Positions 36,759 through 49,000 of a stretch of 64,000 nt of DNA are shown in pieces. Position 1 is the stretch's first letter. Every line of letters starts with the position of its first letter. The position numbers were made by a program, and so were the translations under genes. This DNA comes from Utricularia gibba. Its lineage: Eukaryota; Streptophyta; Magnoliopsida; Lamiales; Lentibulariaceae. The notes beneath the pieces are model-generated. The model had not been told where the DNA came from. It saw only the letters and a list, made by a program, of their open reading frames with translations, and did no database searches. Location of the stretch: NCBI GenBank assembly GCA_002189035.1, contig NEEC01000014.1, forward strand, positions 746,501 to 810,500. The letters are read 5' to 3'.

Positions 36759-36963
36759 TCTATCCAACGATTGTCTTCGTGGCTTGTAGTACCAAGAAAA
36801 GCTTCGGTTTCCACTAAACTGTCAGATCTTAAATGCCCATGAATACAGTCATCAAAATCAAACTTTGGAAGCGGATACGGTCTCGAAGCAGAGGAATCCT
36901 ACGAGGTCTCTTCACCAGCTAACTGCAAGTCTTGTCCTTCGAAATCATTCTCATGTAGTCCAT
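36759..36963 (-). pseudogene. truncated copy of the first coding exon of the agenet gene
   Basis: Corresponds to codons 1-68 of the agenet gene (59605-59400). The ATG is conserved at 36963, but one T is missing just after it compared with the source (TCATGTAG against TCATTGTAG on the plus strand). The frame is lost and a stop follows after 14 codons. About 14 substitutions and one indel were counted by eye over some 220 bases including the splice junction. The copy breaks off in the middle of an exon, so it is not a spliced retrocopy. Confidence 0.8.
36919..36963 (-). other. upstream ORF (14 codons) in the presumed DRB leader
   Basis: If transcription starts in the captured promoter and the captured 5'UTR intron is spliced, the mRNA would carry ATG 36963 before the DRB ATG 36712. 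The small ORF starts MDYMRMISKD and ends at TAG 36919-36921, about 200 bases before the DRB start. It derives from the agenet start codon after the one-base loss. Confidence 0.5.
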
Positions 36964-37725
36964 TGGTATGTCCCTGAAATTCACACAAGTTCATTATGGA
37001 AGTTTGAAACCACTTCTATGATACATCAACACAGGTTCCATCTGGTTAGATAATCATAATACCGATGTGAAACCAAGCTAAGTGGTCAAATTATACAAAA
37101 ACCCTCCTCAACTAATCACATTGTTCATGACATCTCGAGTCAAAATTCCCCCATGCTGAAACGGACAACTTTGAAATTCTAGGAATACAGGAAGTGAATC
37201 AGGCGTTCTCCAACACTATCAGCTGCCATAGGTTCCAGAAACACCCCAAACACAACACCCACCACTAGAACACGAGAGAAATCATCAACTGCCTCAACCA
37301 GAAGCACCCCACAAAAAGGGTATCTCATGAACGTATCCATAGTGAAACAACAAAAAAATAAAAGAGGAAATGAAGAGTAGCAGAAGAAATGAGTGGAGAG
37401 ACGCTACCTCCATCCATCCGAAGCCGAGAAGATCACTAATGCGCTCTCAAATCAACAGCCACACAGTAGCAACACCTTCCTTCATAACCCTAGCGACTCC
37501 AATTCATGCTACACAAAACAAAAAGAAACACCTCCTTCCACCTCAATAAACCGAAATCCAAGCGCCCAAAACTCCAACCCAGAGAGCATCAACGACTGCT
37601 GCGAGAACGAGTGCGCGAGAAGCAAGCGTCAGGGAAAGAAGAAAAACCACTACACTTACCAAAATCAATGCACTTAAAAGGGCATCGGCATGTTTTGTTC
37701 GCGGGGGCAGTTCCGGCAAACAAGG

Positions 37726-38336
37726 TTTATCAAAAGCGTCTAAGAAATAGAGTATATTATAAATTAATTGTATTATTTTTTGGGGGAAAATTATAATTTA
37801 TATAAAAAAATTATTCATTTATATAAGAATATTTGAATTTGATTTATTAAATAAGAACATTCGAAAACGCCCAGAGCCTGGTACTGATTCTTTGTTCACA
37901 CACTGCCTCTACACAATATATGCATGCATTGAAAGGAAGAAAATGAGCTGCATGGATTGCAAACACAGAACTGGATCTCCATTGATTTCAGAATGTTGCT
38001 GGCAACCATCCATTCACAAGGTTGAGCAAGGGATACATGCACCCAATCACATGACAATACTAGGGGAGGTTTCAGCTTCCAAAATTTGACAAAACAATCT
38101 CTCAAGCAACAACATATCTTGCATATCTATGTATGAGATTCAAATGAGTAATGACACTGTTGTGTGTAGTTCACACCAGCACCAAACTATTGGAATGGTA
38201 CTTGTCAATCCAGCTATGGGGGGCTGCTTGGCTCCCAGGTGGAAGAGCATAAGGCCACACTCAAACAGAACAACAGACGAGTACTAAAGAGATATACAGG
38301 TTGTATCTACAGATACTGAGTATTTGATCAACAGAT
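37726..38336. other. intergenic, DeSI 3' flank
   Basis: AT-rich (37735-37860), then neutral sequence that is probably the 3'UTR of the DeSI-like gene. No exon is recognised. Confidence 0.5.
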
Positions 38337-39576
38337 TCAGGCGACATCTTTTGCTACCTTCACGGGTTTGTCTTTCAAAAAAGCCACATCGCTGTTTGGG
38401 GTGATGAGGAGATGATGTTGGTCGAGATCCTCAACTTCACTCTCTTCAGAGCCAGATGAGGAGCCTGAGCAGCTTCCATCTTTTTTGAAGAAAGGGAATA
38501 TAAAGTTTAGGGTAAGGTATTGACCAGGATCAAAATAGGGGTTGTTCAACATCTCGAGAAAATTAAGGGGTACACACTTGTATCTATTTTCATGCTTATC
38601 AGTCGGACACATACAGCATGTTCATGTCATTTCACACCGAAGTTATAAATAATCAGAATACACGGCCCAATTTTAATCAAACAAAACCTGAGTAAATATG
38701 CAGCAGAAAAAAAAAAAGATGCTTACCTGAATACATATGATCTTCAGGAAGATGTGGCAGTCTCGTAGCCTGGAGGCTTTCAGGTAGAAGGCAGTTACAT
38801 AAAGAACCTGGATTCACAGCATATTGTAGGAATATCAGGGACATCATATATGAACGGGTTTTGGAAGGAAAACATATTATGAAGTATCGCAATGAACAGC
38901 AGAGGAACAAGACAAGGCAATGATAAACTAGGGAGCCAATTTTCCTTACCCAATCGAGCCAGGCGATTCACCCATCCAGGAATTGGTTTTCCAGTTAATC
39001 GCAGGCAAACATCTTCAGTGAAATGATTGCAATTTTTCGAAATCAGATGGTATGTATCGCCATGATATTCATTGGATAGATGTTCCATGAAGGTTCGAAC
39101 TTCAGAGTGGGACATGTCAATGCTACCCAAAAGAATAGAGCGCCTAAATTTGAAACCAGGGCAGTTTCTTGGTTCAACCTCAAACACTCCACTTGTTGGA
39201 TACTCATGAGCTCCAAAGCCATACTCCATTCCATGAACTACTCCCCAATATAATAAACCGTTTGACTAAGAGCATTTTCATAAGCAACACAAATTGTAAA
39301 CAGATTTCAGTGATACAAAAACATGGGATATTCTTTATCTGGACACCCATAATTATGATATTACTCTCGCAAATCTTGATGCATACAGAACAAAAGGACA
39401 TACTGCAGCATACCTTCAATACCAGAATGATAGATTCCAAGGCTGAACCAATAAAGGTAGTTATTCATCGGAGTAAGATCATAGACATTTAGGTAAAGCA
39501 TTCCACGAGTTTTGCCAGCAACCTCCTGATCCGCTGGAGAAGCCTCCGAGGTCGGGTGAATAGGTAACAATGGCAT
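38337..39576 (-). CDS. DeSI-like protease (PPPDE superfamily)
   Basis: PPPDE/DeSI proteins have a permuted papain-like fold and remove SUMO or ubiquitin, or cleave thioester-linked acyl groups. Exons: 39576-39414, 39237-38950, 38807-38727 and 38479-38337, giving 224 residues in one frame. The catalytic His is in SLGIYHSGIE (about residue 50) and the catalytic Cys in ISKNCNHFTEDVC. Typical neighbours are LNVYDLTP, EYGFGAHEYP and TGKPIPGWVNRLARLG. The C-terminal extension is Ser/Glu-rich (GSCSGSSSGSEESEVEDL), as in the plant form. No defect is seen. Confidence 0.9.
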
Positions 39577-40798
39577 TTTTTTTCAAGCCCTTCTCCTCAC
39601 CATCAACTCAACGCTTCTGGGTGTGAAAAAAGTCTGTTTACCCACAAAGGCACAACAAAGCATCAAGTATCCTCTGTAATTCAAAAATCTAAACAAAAAA
39701 ACTGGGAAACTTCAATGCACTCAGATGAATTTCATACCACCACATGCACATTACGAATCCCAGGCGCATATGCTATACTACGTAACAGGAATCGACAGGA
39801 AGGAATTAGAAAGGAAAGAAAAGAAATCGAATGAGATAGCGATACAGCGATGAGAACGGAGAAACAAAATTCCTCTTGAAATCAATCTTTTATCTCAAAC
39901 CCAAAAGCGATGTTCACCTTGTGCTTCTCAAACCGGAATCGGCGTGGCGAAGGTTTTCCGTTCGTCGATTGCCGGCGTTTCTTCCACTTTCTCTCTCGAT
40001 TCTCCCACACTTTACCTTGATTTAGAAACATTCATTCTCATCTCTGTAAATGACAAAAAAAAAAAAAAACCATAGTCGCCATCTTACAAATCATACAATC
40101 GCTACATAAATTATATTTATACATACCGGCATACATGCATGCATGTAAAAAAAAAAAAAAAAAACACATACAGACATCACATCCATGCGTAAATTTACCA
40201 AAATACATTTATAAAATATTTTATAAATTCTATAAAATATCTGCATTTATTATTTTAAAATAATACTTTTGAAATAATTTTTTAAAAAAAAATAATAAAT
40301 TAATTGAGTTTCCATATATGTAATTCACATGTGTCCATTCCATCTCTAAAAACCCTAAAATTGTGGTAATAAACACAATTTATCTAATATTCTTTTTTAT
40401 TAATTACATAATAAACATTTATCTAATACAAATAATTTAAATATATACATACATATTTCTCTTGTAACATTCGAATATTTAAAATACAACACATTGTATC
40501 ATTTTTAGTCGCAATGCCACATGTAATTTTTAGACAAATATATTATCAAAATTACTATATAATTATACTATGATCATCTTCCTTTTATTTCTCATACACT
40601 AAGATAAAAAAATTAACATTAAATGTGACCATTTTTTCATACATATATTACATGATTGCCAAATTTCTAAATCGCCCCACCACATCCCTCTTGCAGCATT
40701 GAAAAGAAAGGAAACCATCTTCCAATTACAACAATTTTGCAGAGCTTCTACCCATCTCATGAAATGTATAAAATCCACATGAACCCAGAAGACCATTT
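39577..40798. other. intergenic, AT-rich, between DeSI and GCP6
   Basis: Bases 39577-40025 are probably the DeSI 5'UTR and promoter. Bases 40050-40620 are very AT-rich with A-runs (40055, 40147) and ATGCATGC-type palindromic steps at 40135-40145. No exon is recognised. Confidence 0.5.
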
Positions 40799-43700
40799 TC
40801 AGTAAAATATGGAGTTACCGATTTGGTTGTTCATAGCAGCTGCGTAATGGTCATTGTAGTCCAGGAGATCCCACAGCCGAGACAGACCCAAGTCACTGCT
40901 CTTGAGTGACTTGAGATGAATTGACTGCAACTCCTCCAAATTTCTGATGAATGTTGCTTTGATTGAGTGCATCTGGAGGATGTCAGCTTGACAAATTCTG
41001 TCCACTTTCTCATCAAATGTGGCCTTGAGGATCCTGCCTGTCAGACATGAGTGATAGTCCACTGAGCACTGCAGGATGTTTTGGATAACCGCAGCAATAG
41101 TTCTTGTGTCATTGGACAAGAAGCATATTTGCAGTGATTCGATCAAGTAGTCCATGAGCCTTGACTCCAGATCGAACATATCTTCGACTTTGAACTGCAT
41201 AGACTGGAGAAATCTGTGCCAGGAAACCTGGGATAACTGCACTTGCACATACTGCAGCAATGTGGAAATAAAATGGTAAATCATGTGCCTGATTCCAGCG
41301 ATTAAGGATATTTGGCCTATGTCTCCTTCATGCTGCCTTGAACTAATACACTTGAATGAGGTCCATGCATCACTAAGCAAGAATATGGCTAGCTTCACTT
41401 GAATCAAGAAATTAAATATATCTGAGTATATGGCCAGAGCCGCAGGGGTTAGGATCATGGTGATTGGCCACTCTATTTGGTAGCCCAAGCCCAAGAACTT
41501 GAAGGTGTTGATTCCCATGGCACAAGCAGCGAAATCCTTGATGCTATTTTCTTTTAGAGACACATAGAGACGATCCTTGTTTGGATTTCCCTCACAAGAA
41601 GACCTTTGGATTGCTAATTCAAGGGCTCTTTGGACTTCGGGAATCCTTTTGTGGACATCATTGTCATGCCATTTATGGTGCTGGAGAGACATGATGAAGA
41701 GATCAGCCCAGTCTGCGTGTTCCATGAAATGAAAACTGCGGAGAGCTTGCAAATGCTCTTGCAGCTTGAACCCCTCAGTTAGCAACTTGATCATAAGCTT
41801 GCTTATATATTGATACTGAAGGGATATCTCATCCACCAATGAATTTTTTATCGCAAAATCTAGTGGCAAATCAACTACAGCAACCAACTTACGCTGGCAG
41901 CGGGGCACATTGTTTTTGACATTATGAGTGGATCTACCAAGCAAGCTTTCCCAAGAAGAGCCACCAGAAACTTTTTCCAGTGATGCATATTCTCCCTGAT
42001 TTTCATTCTCAGCCACAGAAGTTTTTACGGAGCATAACTTAGCATCATGGTCCTTGGTGAATTCACCATTGTCTTTTACAGTAGGGCAGCGCAATGTGTC
42101 ATCTGCAGAAGCTGGAAGTTCATTCATAGCTGAAGTGGGATCAGCATCTTTAGTTACAGCATTATCAGCTACTTTAAGCACAAAGGCCTTTACTGGATCA
42201 TTTACATTGCCGAAATCCGCAGACAGACCCACTGAACCTGTGTAGCAATTTACTGCTGGCAGCATCACCGAGGGGTTGAAAAAGTCGCTATACTTCAGTA
42301 TTCGGTTGGAACTGAAAACATCAGAATCATATCTCTGCTTCCAATTATTCAAACCAATTGCCTCCATGTTAGAGCATGGTAAATATTTATCATGATTTGC
42401 AGAGCTATTAAACTCGGTGTTCATCAAGCCAAAACTTCCTAAGGCTAACTCATATCCATTATCAGTCAGCCCCAAACACCTCTCATGCTTACTGCTTGTA
42501 AACCTGTTTCCAGTAGCTGGTGAGAACTCTTGGTCCATATCCACAACGTATGCTTCATCTAGAATTGGACCCATGCTGAACTCTGATTCAAATTTGATAT
42601 TTGACTTAAAAACTTCCAAAATCCTTGAATCATCACCTTGACGCTGAGTTTTTACTGAATTGTTAGACAAAATCAACGGAGAAAGCAGGTCTGATAAATA
42701 ACTTCCCTCAGCACCATGACTAACAAAATCCACGTTTGTGTTCACATTTGGGGCGTCAGTGCTCTCAGATGATGAGCCATCAGAGGATAAGTTCTCTTCA
42801 GCGAAAGAGTATTCATCAATAACGCTTGATGCCTCAGAATCAACAATACAGTTATGCCTGAATTAATTGAAAAAGAGATCGAGATCATTTAAAATAAATA
42901 CTGCTAAAGTAAAAATTTCAGCTATTTTTGGGATATCAAGCAACTACAAAAGAAATATATGGACAATGGTCTGCGGGATATAGGGTAAGAAAAACATATA
43001 ACTTACACCGACAGAATATTTCCTTCACATTGAGAAGTTGAGCTTCCACCAACTGCAGACAATGGCCCCTGATGAAGGTCCCGTTCATGATTGTTCAAAA
43101 TTCCTAGAGCAGCACTTCGCTGGCCCGCCTAAAAAACACATTTACATAGAAACATATTATGATATGCAAAAGTAAACCATAATGCTCCCAAGAGACCGAT
43201 AGCTTTCCAATTTAAGACAGTTTTTAGGGGAAAATTCTCAAGAGAGGAAAACAGTGAAACACAACGTACAAGTACTTTGAAGCTTCTATTATAGCATCAG
43301 TACATATACAAAAAAAAAAAAAAAAACACTGATCTGTATATTACCTGCTGATTTCTGAGTTCAAATTTATTTGTTACTTGTTCGATTTTTTCAAACATTT
43401 GTTCATAGTATCTGGTTCTCATATGCACCAATCTTTCAATGCATTCCTTGTCAAAAGTGAATGGGACTCTAAACCACGGATGTTTTGTGGTTAAGTCAAT
43501 TAAAGAGGGAGGATCTCTTCCTGGGCATCATATGAATCAACAATGTGAAACATTTCAAACAATTTCATTATCACTTGATGCTGCTGGCCGGTTCTAAGTA
43601 GCGGAAGTAGGCACTCTTCCAGAAAACAGGGAACGTCAACCTCATTCCGCACCTAGGACAAATTAAACAGAATTCATTGATCCCAAAGTGAAACAATGTA

Positions 43701-44670
43701 CGAAGAGAGTCTCATGCTGGCTGACACAATTACCATAGAACTGGGCAGTGATGAGCTGGAAATATTTCTGGTATCTACTGGTGCATACATAGACTTGTTG
43801 TCTTTGGAATCTACAACAAACTCATTGAAAGGGTCGCTAGTTGTGCCTTCATAAATCCATGACCTTATAAAATCATTATATGGTTCATATGACTGAAGGA
43901 AAAGGAACTTGAGGAGCGCACAATTTTCAGGATCAGCAACCTAAGACATCAGGGAAATTTCTGTAAGACCAAGGAAGAATTCATGCACAGAATCTTTATA
44001 AACTCATTGAAACAGACCTTTAGCTGGGCATACAGGAAGGAGAGTAAAGCACCACTTCTTGGGAAAGAAGTGTATTCTACGTCTGCTTTCATTCTAAGTT
44101 CTTCCAAAGATGATGTAGGAAAGCCACTGCTTAGGTGATTAACATTGCACAAATTACCAAGCGCTTCCACCTGAGTTCTCAAGCCGTTCGTGTGAAGACA
44201 AACCTCTAAGAGAGTTATTTCAGGGTGCCCAATACCAGTAAGACAACCTTCAACACTTACTTTTGACGAGCGCCTCAGAGCAATAGATGCAGATAATGTA
44301 TTAACAGCTGAGATATAACCTCCGATGAACTTCCCACCGCGATAGCGAATGACTGATTGATAAGACCGAACTTACGCAATGACCGATTTTCCGGATGTTT
44401 CTCACTCTCTATCGCCTCGTAGGTTTCCGGCTTTGTGAAGTAATCGACAAATCTACGAAGGAGAAAGATGATGCAGCCAAACTGGCCAATGGAAGTAAGT
44501 AAATTCCCCAGTGCAACAGTGCTAGAACATCTGGTCCACAGATCGGGAATTCGGTGCGATGTTGCATCCGCAGAAGTAAGAAGAAGTAAAGGCGAAAGCT
44601 TTTCAATGGTTATCAACGCAGATTCAGCCCCGTGAAGGGCGTTCACAGCCAATCTCACCAAGCTCAGCTC
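40799..44670 (-). CDS. GCP6: gamma-tubulin complex component 6 (GCP6), two one-base frameshifts, first exon not found
   Basis: GCP6 joins gamma-tubulin ring complexes that nucleate microtubules. Exons: 44670-44018, 43940-43734, 43652-43345, 43128-43007 and 42857-40799, or 1,117 codons after correction. The GRIP1 region shows LVRLAVNALHGAESALITIE and DPFNEFVVDS. A long polar insert follows (43100-41950). The GRIP2 domain shows FMEHADWADLFIMSLQHHKW, LSDAWTSFKCISS and SLQICFLSNDTRTIAAVIQN. One base is missing near 44330-44335 (FAIAVG then KFIGGYISAVNT) and one near 43513-43517 (SYDAQEE then DPPSLIDLTTKHPW). Adding one base at each makes every downstream phase agree. The usual N-terminal exon could not be found in the 430 bases up to the divergent TRM8 gene. 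A fragment DGSSSSLCN at about 44798-44772 may be part of it. Confidence 0.87.
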
Positions 44671-45000
44671 CTGAATGCATAAAGTTCAAAGAGAAACCAG
44701 TGAAACAGAAATAAAGAATAACCAGCCTCATGGCTTCAACGAAGACAAACGCAAAAAGTGACATTACAGAGAGATGAAGAGCTCCCATCTGCAAAGGTAG
44801 TGATCAGCCAAGCGCATCACAAGACCCAAGCTCCTCCCCCCACGAGCTGCTTTGGGGTCTGCTAGCTCGTCAAATCACCCGCGCGAAGTACCAGAACTTA
44901 TACTTGGACCGTTCAATGCGCCAAAGAGGAAAAATATATACATTGTGAGCTTTTTCTGCTGTGGTTTGCTGCTGGGTAGCCCAGAGGATTTAGACTTACC

Positions 45001-45054
45001 GGCCCACTGACGGCCTTGTGAGATTTGTGAACGGGGAAGGAAGAGATTAGGGTT
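45001..45054 (+). promoter_or_regulatory. site II and telo-box in the divergent GCP6/TRM8 promoter
   Basis: GGCCCA at 45001-45006 and TTAGGGTT (telo-box, reverse) at 45047-45054, 46-100 bases before the TRM8 ATG. The 429-base spacer between the two divergent genes must serve both. Confidence 0.45.
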
Positions 45055-45099
45055 CAGGTCTCGTGGCGATCATCTCCGTCTCCGACTGCAACTCCGAGC

Positions 45100-45822
45100 A
45101 TGAGTAAACCACCGGCTAACGGAGCAGGGCTTCCCCGGAAGCGCTTCTATCGCGCGCGGGCTCACAGCAATCCCTTGAGCGATTCCCATTTCCCAGTTCC
45201 CATTTCTCCCGCCGATTTCGACCACGCCCTACACTACCCCAATTTCCCCAACTCCAAGAAGATCGAATTCGCCGACGTCGGCTGCGGATTCGGCGGCCTC
45301 CTCATCTCCCTATCTCCCCTGTTCCCGGAAACTCTCATGGTCGGAATGGAGCTCCGCGACAAGGTTTCCGAATACGTCAAGGAACGAATCCTAGCGCTGA
45401 GGGCTTCCAATCCCCATCCCCATTACCAGAACATATCCGTGGTGCGCACCAATTCGATGAAGTACATCCCGAACTACTTCCAGAAGGGGCAGCTGAAGAA
45501 GATGTTCTTCCTCTTCCCGGACCCGCATTTCAAGGAGAAGAATCACCGGCGGAGGGTGATCAGCCCGTTCCTGTTGGACGAGTACGCATACGTTCTGGGG
45601 ATCGGCGGGGTGATCTACACCATCACGGACGTGGAGGAGCTCGGGGAGTGGATGAAGTCGTGCTTGGAAGAGCACCCACTGTTCCAAGCCGTCGATGAAG
45701 GAGAGCTCCGGGAAGACCCAGTCGTGGAGCTCTTGGCAACGGCGACGGAGGAAGGGCAGAAAGTTGCTAGAAACCAGGGTGAGACATTCAGAGCTGTTTA
45801 TAGAAGAATTTCTCTTCCTTGA
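45100..45822 (+). CDS. TRM8: tRNA (guanine-N7-)-methyltransferase, catalytic subunit
   Basis: Methylates G46 of tRNA using S-adenosylmethionine, normally together with a WD40 partner (TRM82). A single exon of 240 codons, usual length for the family. The SAM-binding motif is FADVGCGFGGLLISLSP (about residues 53-69) and the acidic ribose contact is in LMVGMELRDKV. NSMKYIPNYFQKGQLKKMFF, FPDPHFKEKNHRRR (catalytic Asp and tRNA-binding basic patch) and the C-terminal TEEGQKV then FRAVYRRI complete the domain. Codon use is GC-rich compared with the intron-containing neighbours. Start chosen at the first ATG; the N-terminal LPRKRFYRARAHSNPLSDSH matches the family. Confidence 0.95.
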   Translation: MSKPPANGAGLPRKRFYRARAHSNPLSDSHFPVPISPADFDHALHYPNFPNSKKIEFADVGCGFGGLLISLSPLFPETLMVGMELRDKVSEYVKERILALRASNPHPHYQNISVVRTNSMKYIPNYFQKGQLKKMFFLFPDPHFKEKNHRRRVISPFLLDEYAYVLGIGGVIYTITDVEELGEWMKSCLEEHPLFQAVDEGELREDPVVELLATATEEGQKVARNQGETFRAVYRRISLP

Positions 45823-46023
45823 TTCAGTTTCCATGGCATCATGCATTTCATTTCCTTTGAGAAGGTGAAACTCGAAGAACCATCACCTTCAAACAAACCA
45901 AACAAAAATCCGGCAGAAAAATTTTACCGGGCTGTGATTTCCGAAGGAGTTAACTTTGGGTTAGTATGATTGCCTGTTCACAGTTTCTATGTTCCAGCTC
46001 CAGCTCAGGAAAGCTTCTTTCTT

Positions 46024-49000
46024 CTACTTCCGGAGAGCTTTCCTCAGAAGGCTGCAACCTGCGACTACCAGTAGCATCACAGCTATTCTCTTCGAGGCCA
46101 GAACCCTGAGATTCACTCTTATACCATGTGTTCTCATAATCCCAACTCCTGCATCAACTAAGCAAGCAATCCAGTAAACCATAAAGTCCCATACCACCTT
46201 CAAGGCATCCGTTGCACCACGAACGGCTCTCTCGTCACTGTGGAGTTGCACATAGGACCAATTTTTATGGCGTTGGCTTGGGACCGTCTGGTTTAGTCCG
46301 AGCCTTTCGTTCAGCCAGAATGATATGCTGATGAGCAGCGACGCTAGCCATGCGATTTCGTCGTTGGAGATGGGCCGCTTCATCCAATCACCCTTGTATT
46401 TGATTTCAGCACCTGCCGGGTTGCCGGAGCTCTTGGGTGTAAAGGCTTCGCTGCTCAACTGTTGTTGATGATGCCTTGGTGTCTCAGAGGATGCGGATTC
46501 AGGAGAGGAACCGAAGAGAGATCGCAATTGGGATTTCAACATATCGATATCCTGGGCGCGGGAGCTTCCACAGGCTGCATGTACTTCACTCTCCGCGCGC
46601 ACCAAGAGGAGCTGAAACCAATAGTCATCCAGCATGTTATGCAAGGCTTGAAAGCTAAGGCCAAGTAAACAATTCATTGTTATGAATTATGAAATGTTTA
46701 TAATCAAGACTCGTACTATAAGCATGAGATGAAACTCAAAAAAATACGATGCTGAAGATCAAACCTGAAGCAAATGCTGACCACTATCTTCTCCACTGGA
46801 AAAAAGTAGTAGATCTCTTCTCCAATTCTCATGGAGAAAGGGCCGATCTACATCATTCTCAAAAATGCCATCTTCCCAATCCTAAAAATTATCAGCAACA
46901 ACCATCAGCTCACCAGATACCATCAGGGTTATAGAAGGGTGTACAAAGCATCGAATGTGAATAGCAAGATTCACATAATTACCTCCAATTGCTCCCGGAT
47001 GGTGGGAATGTGCTTGCCCACACAACTGGCAGACGATGCAGGGGATTCTTTGACTTTTGAGTGGTATAAAGCTTCAGTCTTCTTAATGAGATCCCTAAGC
47101 TCTATTGAAGACGTCAATATACTCAGTACCTGCATTAGTTTAATATGATAAAATATAAAAGCTTAAAAATTGGCGCTTGAAGGCACAGGTGTAAGCCTAT
47201 TTGATACCAAAATACAATGAGAGAAATACAACTCACAGTACCACAGCCTACAGAAAGATAAACTGTAACACAAGTTATACACAAAACAAATCAACCAAAA
47301 GGTCTCCAGTTTTCTTAAATGTCATGACTAGTCTCGCTAGTAGTAGTTCCAGTTCAAAAAACACCAGAAGTGAGAAGAATTTCTAAAGTTACTAGTACAC
47401 TCCATTTACAAAAAGAATGTTCAGTCCCATAACACAAACACCACAGAAGCAAATCTAAATCGAATTTCATGAAAAAAAAGCCCATACTTCTAATCGGAAG
47501 TCCACGTCCCTTCATCATATTAGAAACAATTTTGGAGTACAAACATGACAGATAGAAATGAAGCAGAAGAAAAGATTCTGCAATGCTAGATCAAGGCAAA
47601 ACATACCTTGGTGACCATCTTCAGTATTAAATCCATGTCGGAATGAAGGACTCTGTGGGCAAAACCAATAAAACCCATGACCAATGAGCTATAGAACAGG
47701 AAGTTGTTCATAATATACAGCTGCCAACAGGATGAATATCCAGGAGTTGACGATATGCCTGAAGAACCTTTTTTCCACAGGCCAAAGTTTTCATTAAGAT
47801 CAGTGAACTCGTCAAAACTAATTGACCAGGGTTCCATGTAATTAACCCAGACTGAAAATACTTGAAATGCATTTTTGGTTGAACCTTCGACAGGACAAAA
47901 CAGAAAAGTTCTCAAGATGTATCTGTACAACGGCCTCCGAACATTCAAGTTCCAAGACCCAGTAGCAAATCCAAGAGAACCTCTGCTGATTATTGTTGAA
48001 CCTGGATATACACTCTGCATATTCCGAGAAACTTCAGTTTGATTGGACATCTCATTAGCTTCCATGTGAGACCAATTCAGATACTTGATGAAAATATTGA
48101 TCACATCACCCATCCCTGGCGAAGGAGGGATGTCTCTCTGCATGGGCTTATCAGGGAAGATCACACCAAGAGATTTGCATAAGCCCATGGAGAAGGGCAA
48201 TCCATCATTCCCGACCAGCCAAAAATAAACCATCACGTCAACAACAAACGCTGCTCGCTCCATGACAGAACTATCACCAGAAGGAGAGCACTGAAGTAGA
48301 GAACCACCGTATGGTTCATGCACATTTGACAATTGGAGAGGTGCAAAAGTGTGAAGATACACATAAACTAGGCGCATGTACAGATTATCCTCCCTCTTCT
48401 TGTCTGCATCACGTTTCGTACTTGAAAGAACGTGGATTGAATGTGACCAGTTCTCTAAACTAAACTTTCTAACTTTATTAACCCTTGATCCCTCTGATCT
48501 CTCTCTACCACCTCGATAGACAGGGTAATAAACAAACCAGAAGAAGTAGTAGTCGAAAACGTTAAGCTGAACCTGGTACGAAGAGCCTTCATTTGATTCC
48601 TCCTTAATCCTGCCTTTAAATAAAGGGCACATTTCCCTCAAAGCCCTACAACAGTTCGCATGTTGAAGCATATAACTGCACCACTCCGGTAACCTTTCAG
48701 AAGGGAAAACAAATTTAACTAGTGATAGCCTATCAATTTCCACCACTGAAGACAACAGCAGCCCATTCGGAGACAGCAGGCTGAAAATTTTACCTGTAAT
48801 AGGGCCACAAATTCAGCGAATTCGATGAATAGCCGAAACTGTAAGGAATACCAAAAAGCGCCACACAACTTAAAACTCTAACGAACCGGAAAACAAAGCA
48901 GGCGGAAAAATATGCTTCAACGCACGTCAAAAAACGTCTAGCGAGAAGAGAGATTTCGAGAAATCAAGTTTAGGACATAAACAAACAGATTTGCTGCAAA

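Larger units (their letters stand above)
36759..37725 (-). repeat. duplicated segment, copy A (DRB 5' region)
   Basis: About 967 bp that match 59400-60445 in the same orientation and order: partial exon, 5'UTR intron, 5'UTR exon and upstream sequence. Both splice sites are kept: acceptor before 36973 (TTCAG/GGACATACC) and donor after 37408 (GATGGAG/GTAGCG). The intron is 434 bases here against 435 in the source. Homology starts at the shared CTATCCAACGATTGTCTTCG and fades after GGGGGCAGTTCCGG (37704-37717). Confidence 0.85.

Noticed and set aside
36759-37725. Retrocopy of an agenet mRNA
   Set aside because: The copy includes the intron and ends in mid-exon, so it is a DNA-level duplication.
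45391-45846. Minus-strand ORF of 151 codons
   Set aside because: Antisense shadow of the well-supported GC-rich TRM8 coding region.
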